A stretch of DNA of 64,000 nucleotides from Malaciobacter mytili LMG 24559 (GTDB lineage Bacteria > Campylobacterota > Campylobacteria > Campylobacterales > Arcobacteraceae). The translations under genes and the position numbers were made by a program. Numbering within the stretch: the stretch's first letter is position 1; each line of letters starts with the position of its first letter. The DNA is taken from positions 806,001-870,000 of the forward strand of contig NZ_CP031219.1 in NCBI RefSeq assembly GCF_003346775.1. Direction: 5' to 3'. Positions 47,220 to 55,016 of the stretch are shown piece by piece. A model generated the notes under the pieces. That model was not told the DNA's origin. It ran no database searches and worked only from the letters and a program-made list of their open reading frames with translations.

Positions 47220-47780
47220 TTCAAGCATCTCTTTATCCCCTTTACTATCTCCATATGCATAAATATGATTATAATCATTTAGATTATATTGATTTTTAAT
47301 TCTATTTACTTTTTCTTGACCATAACAATTTTTTGTTAGTAATTTACCACTAATTTTATTATTTTTAATTTCAAGTTTAGTTGCAATAAGTTCTAAACCA
47401 TTTTTTTCACACCAAGGTCTAATCCAGCAATCAATTGAAGCTGAAACTACAACAATTTTATCTCCTTGGTTTTTATGCCAAAGTAATCTTTCTTTTGCTT
47501 TTTGTCTTACTATTGAGTCAATATAGTTCATAGAATATTCATATGAAACCTTAAAAAATTCCTCTTTCTGCATACCTTTAAAATACCAAGAAAGCATATA
47601 TTGTTTTGCTTTATAGTTTGGAATTATTTTAATTTTGTATAAAATAAGAATTGGTGATAAAATAAAAAGACCCACTAAAAATTTTTTATCACCTACTACA
47701 AATCTTATAAATTTTAATAAAGTATCGTCTATAGTAATAGTTCCATCAAAATCAAAAAAAGCTATATTATTTTGTTTCAT
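47184..47780 (-). CDS. HAD-IB phosphatase, candidate polyprenyl-phosphoribose phosphatase
   Basis: 198 residues. HAD motif I is FFDFDGTITIDDT, motif II VVVSASIDCWI and motif III/IV YAYGDSKGDKEMLEL; the cap is a short helical insert with a hydrophobic stretch (about 33-50) that may touch the membrane. It is of the SerB-like IB class. As the last gene of the polyprenyl-phosphoryl-arabinose operon it is the best candidate to remove the 5-phosphate from polyprenyl-phosphoryl-5-phosphoribose. Mycobacteria use a PAP2-type protein there, while HAD-UbiA fusions exist in other bacteria. The role is inference. It overlaps the GT-C gene upstream by 14 bases. Confidence 0.75.
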   Translation of the reverse strand: MKQNNIAFFDFDGTITIDDTLLKFIRFVVGDKKFLVGLFILSPILILYKIKIIPNYKAKQYMLSWYFKGMQKEEFFKVSYEYSMNYIDSIVRQKAKERLLWHKNQGDKIVVVSASIDCWIRPWCEKNGLELIATKLEIKNNKISGKLLTKNCYGQEKVNRIKNQYNLNDYNHIYAYGDSKGDKEMLELANFSFFKPFR

Positions 47781-48963
47781 TATTTATCTCACTAACTTCT
47801 TGTTTTTTAGGTAAAATTAAAAGTAAAAATAAAAATGTAAATAATAACCAATTAAAAATTTCATCAATAAATACATTTATGCTAAAGAATAAATTTATTT
47901 TAAGATACCACATAGTATGAACTATTAAGAAAATACTTATCGCAGATAATATTCTAATATATATATTTATATCTTTTGAATTAAACCAAGTATATAATTG
48001 AGGTATAGAAAAAATTAAAAATACCAATCTATAATCCCAGTTATTATTTAATAAAAAAGTTGTTATGTATATAATTGCACCAACTTTAAAACTTATAAAA
48101 GTAGTTTCATTAGTACAAGTAATTTTTAATGAATTGATATTTCTAATTTTATAAAAAATAAATATTAAAATAACTACATATATGTAACTAAAATATTTAA
48201 AAAATAAATATATTTCATTATTGAATTTTTCTTTTATAATCATCCAAATAATATTAATTCCATACGCAAAACCTGTTGGTTGAGGTGTTCCTTCTTTCAT
48301 TAGTTTAATATCTTGAATATGAGCAAAAATATAAATTGAAAATATAAATAGAGTTATAAATATACTAATCCAGTTTTTCTTTGAGTTTATATTTGAAAAA
48401 ATTGAAAAAATTGGAAAAACTTTTACAAATGCAGCTAATAATATTAAAGTATTAAATATATGGATATTACTAGATAATATACCAATCGAAATTAAAAAAA
48501 ATACAATCATATCAATATTTCCTCTTTCCATTAATAGTAATGTTGATGGAGAAAAGAAACATATAATTAATAAAATACTAATACCTATTTTATTATTTAT
48601 TTTAAATGACCAAAAAAGAAATCCAATATATAACAATATAATATTAAAAAAACCAAAAAAAATTGCATTTGAATGAGATATATTTGTAAGTTTCGCAAAA
48701 TAAGCCCAAAAAGGTGGATAATTCATTACTCTATTATAAGGATCTGCAATATTATTTAAATATGGATTTTCTCCTAATGCTATTGTTTCATTATATGCAG
48801 TAATTGTTCTAATATCTGAAAATTGAGGCTTTATTAAAGAAACATTCCATATTGTGTTTAATATTGTAGTGTCTTTTTGTATATGTATAATTGTTAATAT
48901 AATAAATGAAAAAGTAATGATTATTCCAGCAAGAAATAAATTATTTCTTAAATTTGTATACAT
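47767..48963 (-). CDS. GT-C membrane glycosyltransferase, DUF2029/GT87-like
   Basis: 398 residues from ATG at 48963, chosen because AAAGGAG lies nine bases upstream; a longer frame reaches 49038 but has no good site. About 9-10 transmembrane helices. The first periplasmic loop holds FSDIRTITAYNETIALGENP and NRVMNYPPFWAYF, the pattern of DUF2029 polyprenyl-phosphate-sugar-dependent transferases; later LLMERGNIDMIVFFL is also typical. It probably transfers a lipid-linked sugar, here most likely arabinofuranose, outside the inner membrane. Its start overlaps the preceding GT-C gene by 23 bases. Confidence 0.75.
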   Translation of the reverse strand: MYTNLRNNLFLAGIIITFSFIILTIIHIQKDTTILNTIWNVSLIKPQFSDIRTITAYNETIALGENPYLNNIADPYNRVMNYPPFWAYFAKLTNISHSNAIFFGFFNIILLYIGFLFWSFKINNKIGISILLIICFFSPSTLLLMERGNIDMIVFFLISIGILSSNIHIFNTLILLAAFVKVFPIFSIFSNINSKKNWISIFITLFIFSIYIFAHIQDIKLMKEGTPQPTGFAYGINIIWMIIKEKFNNEIYLFFKYFSYIYVVILIFIFYKIRNINSLKITCTNETTFISFKVGAIIYITTFLLNNNWDYRLVFLIFSIPQLYTWFNSKDINIYIRILSAISIFLIVHTMWYLKINLFFSINVFIDEIFNWLLFTFLFLLLILPKKQEVSEINNETK

Positions 48964-50542
48964 TAAATATATCTCCTTTTTGTATAATTTCCCAATTTGA
49001 ATAAATATAATTAGTAACTTCTGAACCAAATTTTCCATCAGGATTTAAATTACTCTTTTTTAATATAACAGCAATATTATTTTCTTCTAATTTTTTAATG
49101 ATATTATTTTTTTCTGTATTTATTTCTGCATTCATTACCCAATCTACACCTATAGGATTATTCGTATTTGTTACAAAATGTATTAGTGTAGATGCAGGAA
49201 AAACTACAAAATTATCTTTATACTGATTTGTTAATTTTTTTAATTCTTTATATTCTTTATAAGTCTTTTTATCAACATAGATATATTTAAATTTTGTAAA
49301 TATATCTTCTAATTTATAAGTCATTTCTTTTTTATTATTAGGGTGATCTAAATTATATGGATGTTGATATCCTACATAATAAGTAATAAACGCAAGAATT
49401 ATTGTTAAATTCATTTTTGCTATTGATGATGATTTCTCAAAATCATTTAAAATCGGTATAGCTAAAATAAAAAGTATTGGTGCCATAAAGAAAATAGTTA
49501 AATTATATCCCCAACTAATACTCGAAGCCCATGAAATTATTATAAATAATAGTAATAATGTATACTTATTTTCTTTAAAAATTATTAGTTTAATTAATGT
49601 ATATATGATAGAAACGATAAACAATAAATGAGAAAAGTTATGAGCAACAGAATAAAAGCTATTTGCATTTAAATAAGTATTTAGCATAAATATTAATATC
49701 CAAAAAATTATCAAATAAAAAAATTCTATTTTTATTTTTGGTAAAATAATTTTTAATATTAAATAAACTGATATCGGAGGTAAAAATACAAAGAAAAAAT
49801 CTTTGAAACTTTTTATATAAGAAATAAATCCTGACTGTAACAAATCTTTTAATTTTGTTTGCCCAGTTATTTGTATAATAAATTGTAAAAAAGCATCATT
49901 TTTATGTAAATATAAAAAAAATAAAAATAGAAATAAACTAAAAGAACTTACATAAATAATAAGTTTTTTGAAATCTTTTTGAATAAATAAAAAACAAAAG
50001 GTTATAATAGGTACAATATAGTATGGTTGCTTAGTTAGTACACCCAATAGTAATATTAAACTTCCAAGTATTACTAAAAGTATATTTTGAAAATTAAAAA
50101 TTAAAAATATACCAATAATAGAAAAAAATATCCCATCAATAGTATGCCATGCCATTGGTGGAAAAGTATGTGCTGAAATCATAAACGAAATAATAGATAA
50201 AAAATAAATAAATGTAGGATTTTTATAGTTAAATGCTTTGGAAATCATAAATATTGTTAAAAAAGAATAAGTTGCTATTTGTATATATACAAATAATCGA
50301 TTTATAATAATACTGTAATCTCCTAAATATAAAAAGATAGAGTGAAACATATATGATATAGGAGGTCTTACATAAATAATATCTTTATATGGTACATAAT
50401 CATTGAAAAATTGCCAAGATAATCCTAAAATAAATCCATTGTCATAGCCATCATATCCATATGGTGCATATAAAATTGCATAAATAAAAGGTATAAAAAT
50501 AAAAAAAAATTTAATAAATATATGATTATATTTATAAATCAT
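48941..50542 (-). CDS. GT-C membrane glycosyltransferase, ArnT/GT39-like
   Basis: 533 residues with about 11-12 transmembrane helices followed by a soluble C-terminal domain (about 400-533). The first external loop contains YAPYGYDGYDNGFILG with the acidic pair used by GT-C enzymes, then IYVRPPISYMFHSIFLYL, typical of ArnT/PMT-type transferases. The donor should be a polyprenyl-phosphate sugar; the operon suggests D-arabinofuranose. ATGA overlap with the DprE2-like gene supports cotranslation. Acceptor unknown. Confidence 0.75.
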   Translation of the reverse strand: MIYKYNHIFIKFFFIFIPFIYAILYAPYGYDGYDNGFILGLSWQFFNDYVPYKDIIYVRPPISYMFHSIFLYLGDYSIIINRLFVYIQIATYSFLTIFMISKAFNYKNPTFIYFLSIISFMISAHTFPPMAWHTIDGIFFSIIGIFLIFNFQNILLVILGSLILLLGVLTKQPYYIVPIITFCFLFIQKDFKKLIIYVSSFSLFLFLFFLYLHKNDAFLQFIIQITGQTKLKDLLQSGFISYIKSFKDFFFVFLPPISVYLILKIILPKIKIEFFYLIIFWILIFMLNTYLNANSFYSVAHNFSHLLFIVSIIYTLIKLIIFKENKYTLLLLFIIISWASSISWGYNLTIFFMAPILFILAIPILNDFEKSSSIAKMNLTIILAFITYYVGYQHPYNLDHPNNKKEMTYKLEDIFTKFKYIYVDKKTYKEYKELKKLTNQYKDNFVVFPASTLIHFVTNTNNPIGVDWVMNAEINTEKNNIIKKLEENNIAVILKKSNLNPDGKFGSEVTNYIYSNWEIIQKGDIFNVYKFKK

Positions 50543-51270
50543 ATACTCATCTTTTTAAAAATAAATTCTGGAATATGTTTAATTATTAGCATAATTAATC
50601 TCCAAATTCCTTTTGTATAAAGAATATCTTTACCTTTTTGTTGTGCATTATAAATATCAAGTGCAATATCTTCTGGTTCAATTGTTAATTTCGCAGGTAA
50701 ATCTAAGTCTTTAGTCATTTTAGTATTTACAAAACCTGGTTTAACAGTAAGAACTTGAACTTTACTTTCATAAAGTCTATTTCTTAGTCCAGAAAGATAA
50801 GCACTAAATGCTGCTTTACTTGAACCATAAATATAATTTGCTTTTCTTCCTCTATCTCCTGCTACTGAACTAACACCTATGATAAATCCATTTTTATTTT
50901 TTTCCATATCATTTGAAACAATATTTAAAATACTTATAATTCCTAAATAATTTACATTTATTGTATTTAGAGTTTTATTCCATTCTTTTTCACATTCTTT
51001 TTGCTCAGCCATATACCCCGCAGTAACAATAACGCCTAAAGGTTTTGTTTCTAGTGAATCATAAAAATTTTGATGTGTCTCAAATTTTACTATATCAAAC
51101 TCTTTTATTTGAACATCAACATTTGAACGAATTTTTATATCATTTACTAAATCATTTAAACTATCGCTATTCCTTGCTGCTAAATAAAGGTTATATCCAT
51201 TTTTTGCATAAACTCTTGCAAGTTCTTTTGCAATATCACTTTTAGCCCCAATTATTAATACATAACTCAT
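50539..51270 (-). CDS. SDR, DprE2-like polyprenyl-phosphoryl-2-ketoribose reductase
   Basis: 243-residue classical SDR. NAD(P)-binding YVLIIGAKSDIAKELARVYA, then ISSVAGDRG-like VSSVAGDRGRKANY, and the catalytic Tyr-Lys motif YGSSKAAFSAYLSGLRNRL. The C-terminal IKHIPEFIFKKM is amphipathic. These features fit DprE2, which reduces the 2-keto intermediate to polyprenyl-phosphoryl-arabinose. Pairing with a DprE1-like gene one base upstream makes this much more likely than a generic SDR. Confidence 0.83.
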   Translation of the reverse strand: MSYVLIIGAKSDIAKELARVYAKNGYNLYLAARNSDSLNDLVNDIKIRSNVDVQIKEFDIVKFETHQNFYDSLETKPLGVIVTAGYMAEQKECEKEWNKTLNTINVNYLGIISILNIVSNDMEKNKNGFIIGVSSVAGDRGRKANYIYGSSKAAFSAYLSGLRNRLYESKVQVLTVKPGFVNTKMTKDLDLPAKLTIEPEDIALDIYNAQQKGKDILYTKGIWRLIMLIIKHIPEFIFKKMSI

Positions 51271-51271
51271 A

Positions 51272-52570
51272 TTATATTCCTACTCTTAATGATTGTAATG
51301 ATTGAAATTTTTTATCCATACCATATTCTTTTCTCAAATTTCTAAACTTTTCAATATTTGGATAACCTTTTTCAAAAGTCTCTTTAGAAACTCTTACATC
51401 TTTTGTAAGATAAATTTTTCCATTATATTTTAAAACTATTTGATCAAGTTTATCTAAAAGTTCAAAAAGACCTTTTTCAATTTTGAAATCAAGTGCTAAA
51501 CTATATCCCTCAATTGGAAAAGACAAATAATTATCATTTTCTTTTCCATAAAGTTTTAAAACTGCTAAAAAAGAACCTTTCCCACTATTTGATATTTCTT
51601 TAAGAATTTCTGTTAATCCTTCAAAACTAGTTTTTTTAGGTAAAATAAATTGATATTGAGTAAATCCTGCTTTTCCATAAATTCTATTCCAATTATTTAT
51701 TGCATCTAATGGATAGAAAAAAGAATCGATATCTACTTTTTGCTTAGATACTCCATTTGGAGCTTTTCTGTAATATAGCCAATTAAATGCTTTTACACTT
51801 AATTTATTTAAAGCAAAAGAAGGAAAATTAAAGGGTATATTTAACTTTTTTTTACTTTTGAAATTTAAGTTACCATCATTTTCAAAATCTCCTACCATAA
51901 GTAGACATTTACCTATTTCATTATCTTTAGCTAAACAATCTATCCAAGCTACAGAATATGGTTTATTACTATATTTTTCAAATGCATCAAAAGTTTCTTT
52001 TAAATTTTTTGTTTTAATTGTAATTTGTTCTATATATTGTGAATTAATCTTTTTCAAACTTATTTTGGCATCTAATATTATTCCTGTAAGTCCCATCCCT
52101 CCACAAGTTGCTTTAAATAATTCTGCATTATTTGTTTTTGAACATTTTTTTATTTCACCATTTGCAAGCATAAGACTAAATTCTTCTACACACTCGCTAA
52201 AACATCCCTCAATATGGTGATTTTTCCCATGAACGTCTGAAGCAATAGCTCCTCCTATTGTTATAAGTTTTGTGCCTGGTGTTATTTTTAAAAACCAACC
52301 TTTTGGAACAAAAATTTCAATAATTTCACTTAACATAATTCCTGCTTGACAATGTAAAAGTCCAGTTGATTCATCAAAATTTAACAAATAGTTATATGGT
52401 TTACAATAAATAATGTTTTTATTTAATGCACTATCTCCGTAACTTCTACCATTTCCAAAAGGAATATAAATATTGCTTTCTTGTAGTTTATTTTTTAAGT
52501 CTTCTTTTTTTTGAAACATTATTTTTTTATTTTTTATAAGCGGATACATTCCCCAACTATTTAAACTCAC
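51272..52570 (-). CDS. FAD oxidoreductase, DprE1-like polyprenyl-phosphoryl-ribose 2-oxidase
   Basis: 432 residues from GTG at 52570, five bases after AAGGA; the frame extends to 52588 but the GTG fits better. FAD-binding (VAO-type) motifs PFGNGRSYGDSALN and TIGGAIASDVHGKNHHIEG match DprE1 closely, as does the C-terminal LTKDVR region with the conserved catalytic Lys (about 390). The residue equivalent to Cys387 of Mycobacterium tuberculosis DprE1, the benzothiazinone target, appears to be Ala (YSLALDF). With the SDR it would epimerise polyprenyl-phosphoryl-ribose at C2 to arabinose. Confidence 0.87.
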   Translation of the reverse strand: MSLNSWGMYPLIKNKKIMFQKKEDLKNKLQESNIYIPFGNGRSYGDSALNKNIIYCKPYNYLLNFDESTGLLHCQAGIMLSEIIEIFVPKGWFLKITPGTKLITIGGAIASDVHGKNHHIEGCFSECVEEFSLMLANGEIKKCSKTNNAELFKATCGGMGLTGIILDAKISLKKINSQYIEQITIKTKNLKETFDAFEKYSNKPYSVAWIDCLAKDNEIGKCLLMVGDFENDGNLNFKSKKKLNIPFNFPSFALNKLSVKAFNWLYYRKAPNGVSKQKVDIDSFFYPLDAINNWNRIYGKAGFTQYQFILPKKTSFEGLTEILKEISNSGKGSFLAVLKLYGKENDNYLSFPIEGYSLALDFKIEKGLFELLDKLDQIVLKYNGKIYLTKDVRVSKETFEKGYPNIEKFRNLRKEYGMDKKFQSLQSLRVGI

Positions 52571-52571
52571 A

Positions 52572-52964
52572 TTAATCCTTAAAAACAAATTTTTTATCTA
52601 AAAAATATTTTATTATATATCCTATACTAAGACCAAAAACAGCACCTATATATTTAGCCATTTCTGTTTTAAATATCAAATCAAATCCTATTTCAAAACC
52701 CCAAAATATGAAAGTAGTAAAAACTCCCATTAAAGAATATAATAAAAATTTTTTGCCATCATCTTTTTTATTTTTTGGTTTATGGTAGAAAATATACTTT
52801 TTATCAAGTATATATTTAAGAATTAATCCAGCAATAGTTCCACAAAACATTGCTATATATAAAGATAAAAATCCATTGTAAATATAAAAACTAATATATT
52901 GGAATAATAAATTTACTATTAAAGAAGTAATAGCAAAAAATATATATCTAATAGCTATATTCAT
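52572..52964 (-). CDS. GtrA family membrane protein
   Basis: 130 residues with four transmembrane helices (about 5-27, 32-52, 70-92, 102-120) and the family motif VFGLSIGYIIKYFLDKKFVF at the C-terminus. GtrA proteins are proposed flippases or accessory factors for polyprenyl-phosphate sugars. In mycobacteria a GtrA protein (Rv3789) is encoded next to dprE1-dprE2. The start abuts the stop of the UbiA gene, and the stop is one base before the DprE1-like GTG. Confidence 0.87.
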   Translation of the reverse strand: MNIAIRYIFFAITSLIVNLLFQYISFYIYNGFLSLYIAMFCGTIAGLILKYILDKKYIFYHKPKNKKDDGKKFLLYSLMGVFTTFIFWGFEIGFDLIFKTEMAKYIGAVFGLSIGYIIKYFLDKKFVFKD

Positions 52965-53822
52965 TTAAATATTTACTACTAAAAAGAAGCTTAATAGCCA
53001 TAGTAAAATAGTTATTTGTAGAAATCTATCTTTTAAAACTATTTTTGTTGGGCTTCCACTATTTTCTTCCACAAAAGTTATTTGCATATATCTCATAATC
53101 CCTAATATTACAAAAGAAGATGTAAGGTAAAGATTTTCTGTGTGAAGTCTTTTTATAACATCATCTGATACTGTGTATAAAATATATGATACAACTATAA
53201 CCCCTGACATAAATACCATTACTGCATTAACAAATTCTAAATTATATCCATCTATATTTTTTCTAGTTTCTTTACCTTTGTTAGATAAAATCACATCATC
53301 TCTTCTTTTTGCAATTGCTAAAAATAGTGCAAGAAGAAAAGTCATAATAATAATCCACATAGATAATGAAGTATTAATAATACTTGCACCTGCAAAAAGC
53401 CTAAGAACAAACCCTATGGCAATAATAAATATATCTAAAATACTAATATGTTTTAATTTTAAAGAATAACAAATATTTAGTAGAAAGTAAAAAATAAAAA
53501 CAAAGAATAGTTCATGGTTTAGAAAATAAGCACAACCTAAAGATAAAAGAGATAAAGAAATTAATAAAAAAATAGCTGTATTTATTTTTAATTTTCCACT
53601 AGCTAAAGGTCTATACTTTTTGACTGGATGTTTTCTATCTTCTTTTATATCCATTAAGTCATTAAAAATATATATACTACTTGCTAATATACAAAACAAA
53701 ATAAATACAAAAGTAGTATTTATTATATCAATTGTAGAAAAATGAAATGAAAATAATAAAGGTGCAAAAATAAAAAAATTTTTTATATATTGATGAATAC
53801 GTAATATTTGAACTATAATAAT
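52965..53822 (-). CDS. UbiA-family polyprenyl-phosphate phosphoribosyltransferase, non-canonical start
   Basis: Related to decaprenyl-phosphate phosphoribosyltransferase (Rv3806c type), which joins PRPP to a polyprenyl phosphate. Motifs: first Asp-rich NDLMDIKEDRKHPVKKYRPL, second FLAIAKRRDDVIL; about nine transmembrane helices. The first canonical start (TTG, 53699) would delete the first helix. The frame upstream encodes RIHQYIKNFFIFAPLLFS, the expected family N-terminus, but has no ATG, GTG or TTG before an in-frame stop at 53855. ATT at 53822 lies seven bases after GAAGG, ATT at 53819 ten. From 53822 the protein has 285 residues, normal for the family. Start codon is inference. Confidence 0.8.
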   Translation of the reverse strand: MIIVQILRIHQYIKNFFIFAPLLFSFHFSTIDIINTTFVFILFCILASSIYIFNDLMDIKEDRKHPVKKYRPLASGKLKINTAIFLLISLSLLSLGCAYFLNHELFFVFIFYFLLNICYSLKLKHISILDIFIIAIGFVLRLFAGASIINTSLSMWIIIMTFLLALFLAIAKRRDDVILSNKGKETRKNIDGYNLEFVNAVMVFMSGVIVVSYILYTVSDDVIKRLHTENLYLTSSFVILGIMRYMQITFVEENSGSPTKIVLKDRFLQITILLWLLSFFLVVNI

Positions 53823-53829
53823 AAGACTA

Positions 53830-53834
53830 CCTTC
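53830..53834 (-). promoter_or_regulatory. Shine-Dalgarno site for the UbiA gene
   Basis: GAAGG on the minus strand, seven bases before ATT at 53822. It decides between full-length synthesis from ATT and a truncated product from TTG at 53699, which has no comparable site. Confidence 0.5.
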
Positions 53835-53851
53835 AAAAGAAAATAAGAGGA

Positions 53852-53859
53852 ATTATAAT
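53852..53859. promoter_or_regulatory. Palindromic -10 box shared by divergent genes
   Basis: ATTATAAT reads TATAAT on the plus strand (53854-53859, toward capE) and on the minus strand (53857-53852, toward the arabinose operon). The gap between the two genes is only 74 bases, so the two promoters must overlap and may exclude each other. Confidence 0.45.
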
Positions 53860-53896
53860 ACAATTTCTGTAAAAAAAATATTAATCAGGTGTTGAA

Positions 53897-54925
53897 ATGT
53901 TTAAAGATAAAATTTTATGTATAACAGGTGGGACGGGTTCATTTGGGAATGCAGTCCTAAGAAGATTTCTTAATACAGATATAAAAGAGATAAGAATATT
54001 TTCAAGAGATGAACTAAAACAAGATGAGATGCGAAAGAGATATAATAATGATAAATTGAAGTTTTATCTAGGTGATGTAAGAGATAAGAATTCGTTAGAA
54101 GATGCGATAAGAGGGGTAGATTATATATTTCATGCAGCAGCATTAAAACAAGTACCATCATGTGAGTTTTATCCAATGCAAGCAGTACAAACAAATGTAG
54201 TAGGAACAGAGAATGTACTAAATGTAGCAATAAAAAATAAAGTAAGAAATATAGTAGTATTAAGTACAGATAAAGCAGTGTATCCAATAAATGCAATGGG
54301 AATAAGTAAAGCAATGATGGAAAAAGTAGCAGTAGCAAAAAGTAGAAACCTTGATGATAGTGAGACAGTAATATCATGTACAAGATATGGGAATGTAATG
54401 GCAAGTAGAGGGTCAGTAATACCACTTTTTATAAACCAAATAAGAACAGGGAAAGAAATAACAATAACAGATCCAAATATGACAAGATTTATGATGAGTT
54501 TAGATGATGCAGTAGATTTAGTGATGTTTGCATTTAAGAACGCAAGAAATGGGGATATATTTGTACAAAAAGCACCAGCATGCACAGTAGAGCTACTAGC
54601 AAAAACAATAAAAGATATGTTAGGTAAGCCAGAGCATAAAATAAATATAATAGGGACAAGACATGGGGAGAAGTTGTATGAGACACTCTTAACAAGAGAA
54701 GAGATGGTACAAGCAATAGATATGGAAGGATATTATAGAATCCCAGCAGATACAAGAGATTTAAATTATAATAAATTTGTAGAGAGTGGAGAAGAAGTGA
54801 TAACAGAATCAGGGGAATATCATTCACATAATACAAAACAATTAAAAGAAGAAGAATTAAAAGAGATGTTAATGAGATTAAAAGAGATAGAAGAAGATTT
54901 AAGAGAGTTTGGAGTAAAAAAATAA
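53897..54925 (+). CDS. capE: UDP-GlcNAc 4,6-dehydratase/5-epimerase (CapE/FnlA type)
   Basis: 342-residue extended SDR. ITGGTGSFGNAVLRRFL binds NADP; LSTDKAVYPINAMGISKAMMEK holds the Asp-Lys-Tyr catalytic set of the CapE/FlaA1 group, and TRHGEKLYETLLTREEM is typical of CapE/WbjB. It starts UDP-L-FucNAc synthesis. Codon use is unlike the neighbours: Ile is nearly always ATA, and A-ending codons and GGG are frequent. That bias is shared with capG and creates long Leu-rich antisense frames. Transfer with capG is likely. Confidence 0.88.
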   Translation: MFKDKILCITGGTGSFGNAVLRRFLNTDIKEIRIFSRDELKQDEMRKRYNNDKLKFYLGDVRDKNSLEDAIRGVDYIFHAAALKQVPSCEFYPMQAVQTNVVGTENVLNVAIKNKVRNIVVLSTDKAVYPINAMGISKAMMEKVAVAKSRNLDDSETVISCTRYGNVMASRGSVIPLFINQIRTGKEITITDPNMTRFMMSLDDAVDLVMFAFKNARNGDIFVQKAPACTVELLAKTIKDMLGKPEHKINIIGTRHGEKLYETLLTREEMVQAIDMEGYYRIPADTRDLNYNKFVESGEEVITESGEYHSHNTKQLKEEELKEMLMRLKEIEEDLREFGVKK

Positions 54926-55016
54926 AGAATTTAATAAAAATACTTTAGAAATATATAAAAGGCTATTGTGTCCAAATAAAAATATTAAGAAAATAGATAT
55001 TACTTAGAGGTAGAAA

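Noticed and set aside
52965-53699. Treating the UbiA gene as an N-terminally truncated pseudogene
   Set aside because: The missing N-terminus is encoded intact and in frame just upstream, with a ribosome binding site. Only a canonical start codon is lacking.
53970-54425. Long Leu-rich minus-strand frame opposite capE, and similar ones at 54169-54585 and 54534-54836
   Set aside because: These arise from the A-ending codon bias of capE, which reads as Leu-rich open sequence on the other strand. capE itself matches a known family throughout.
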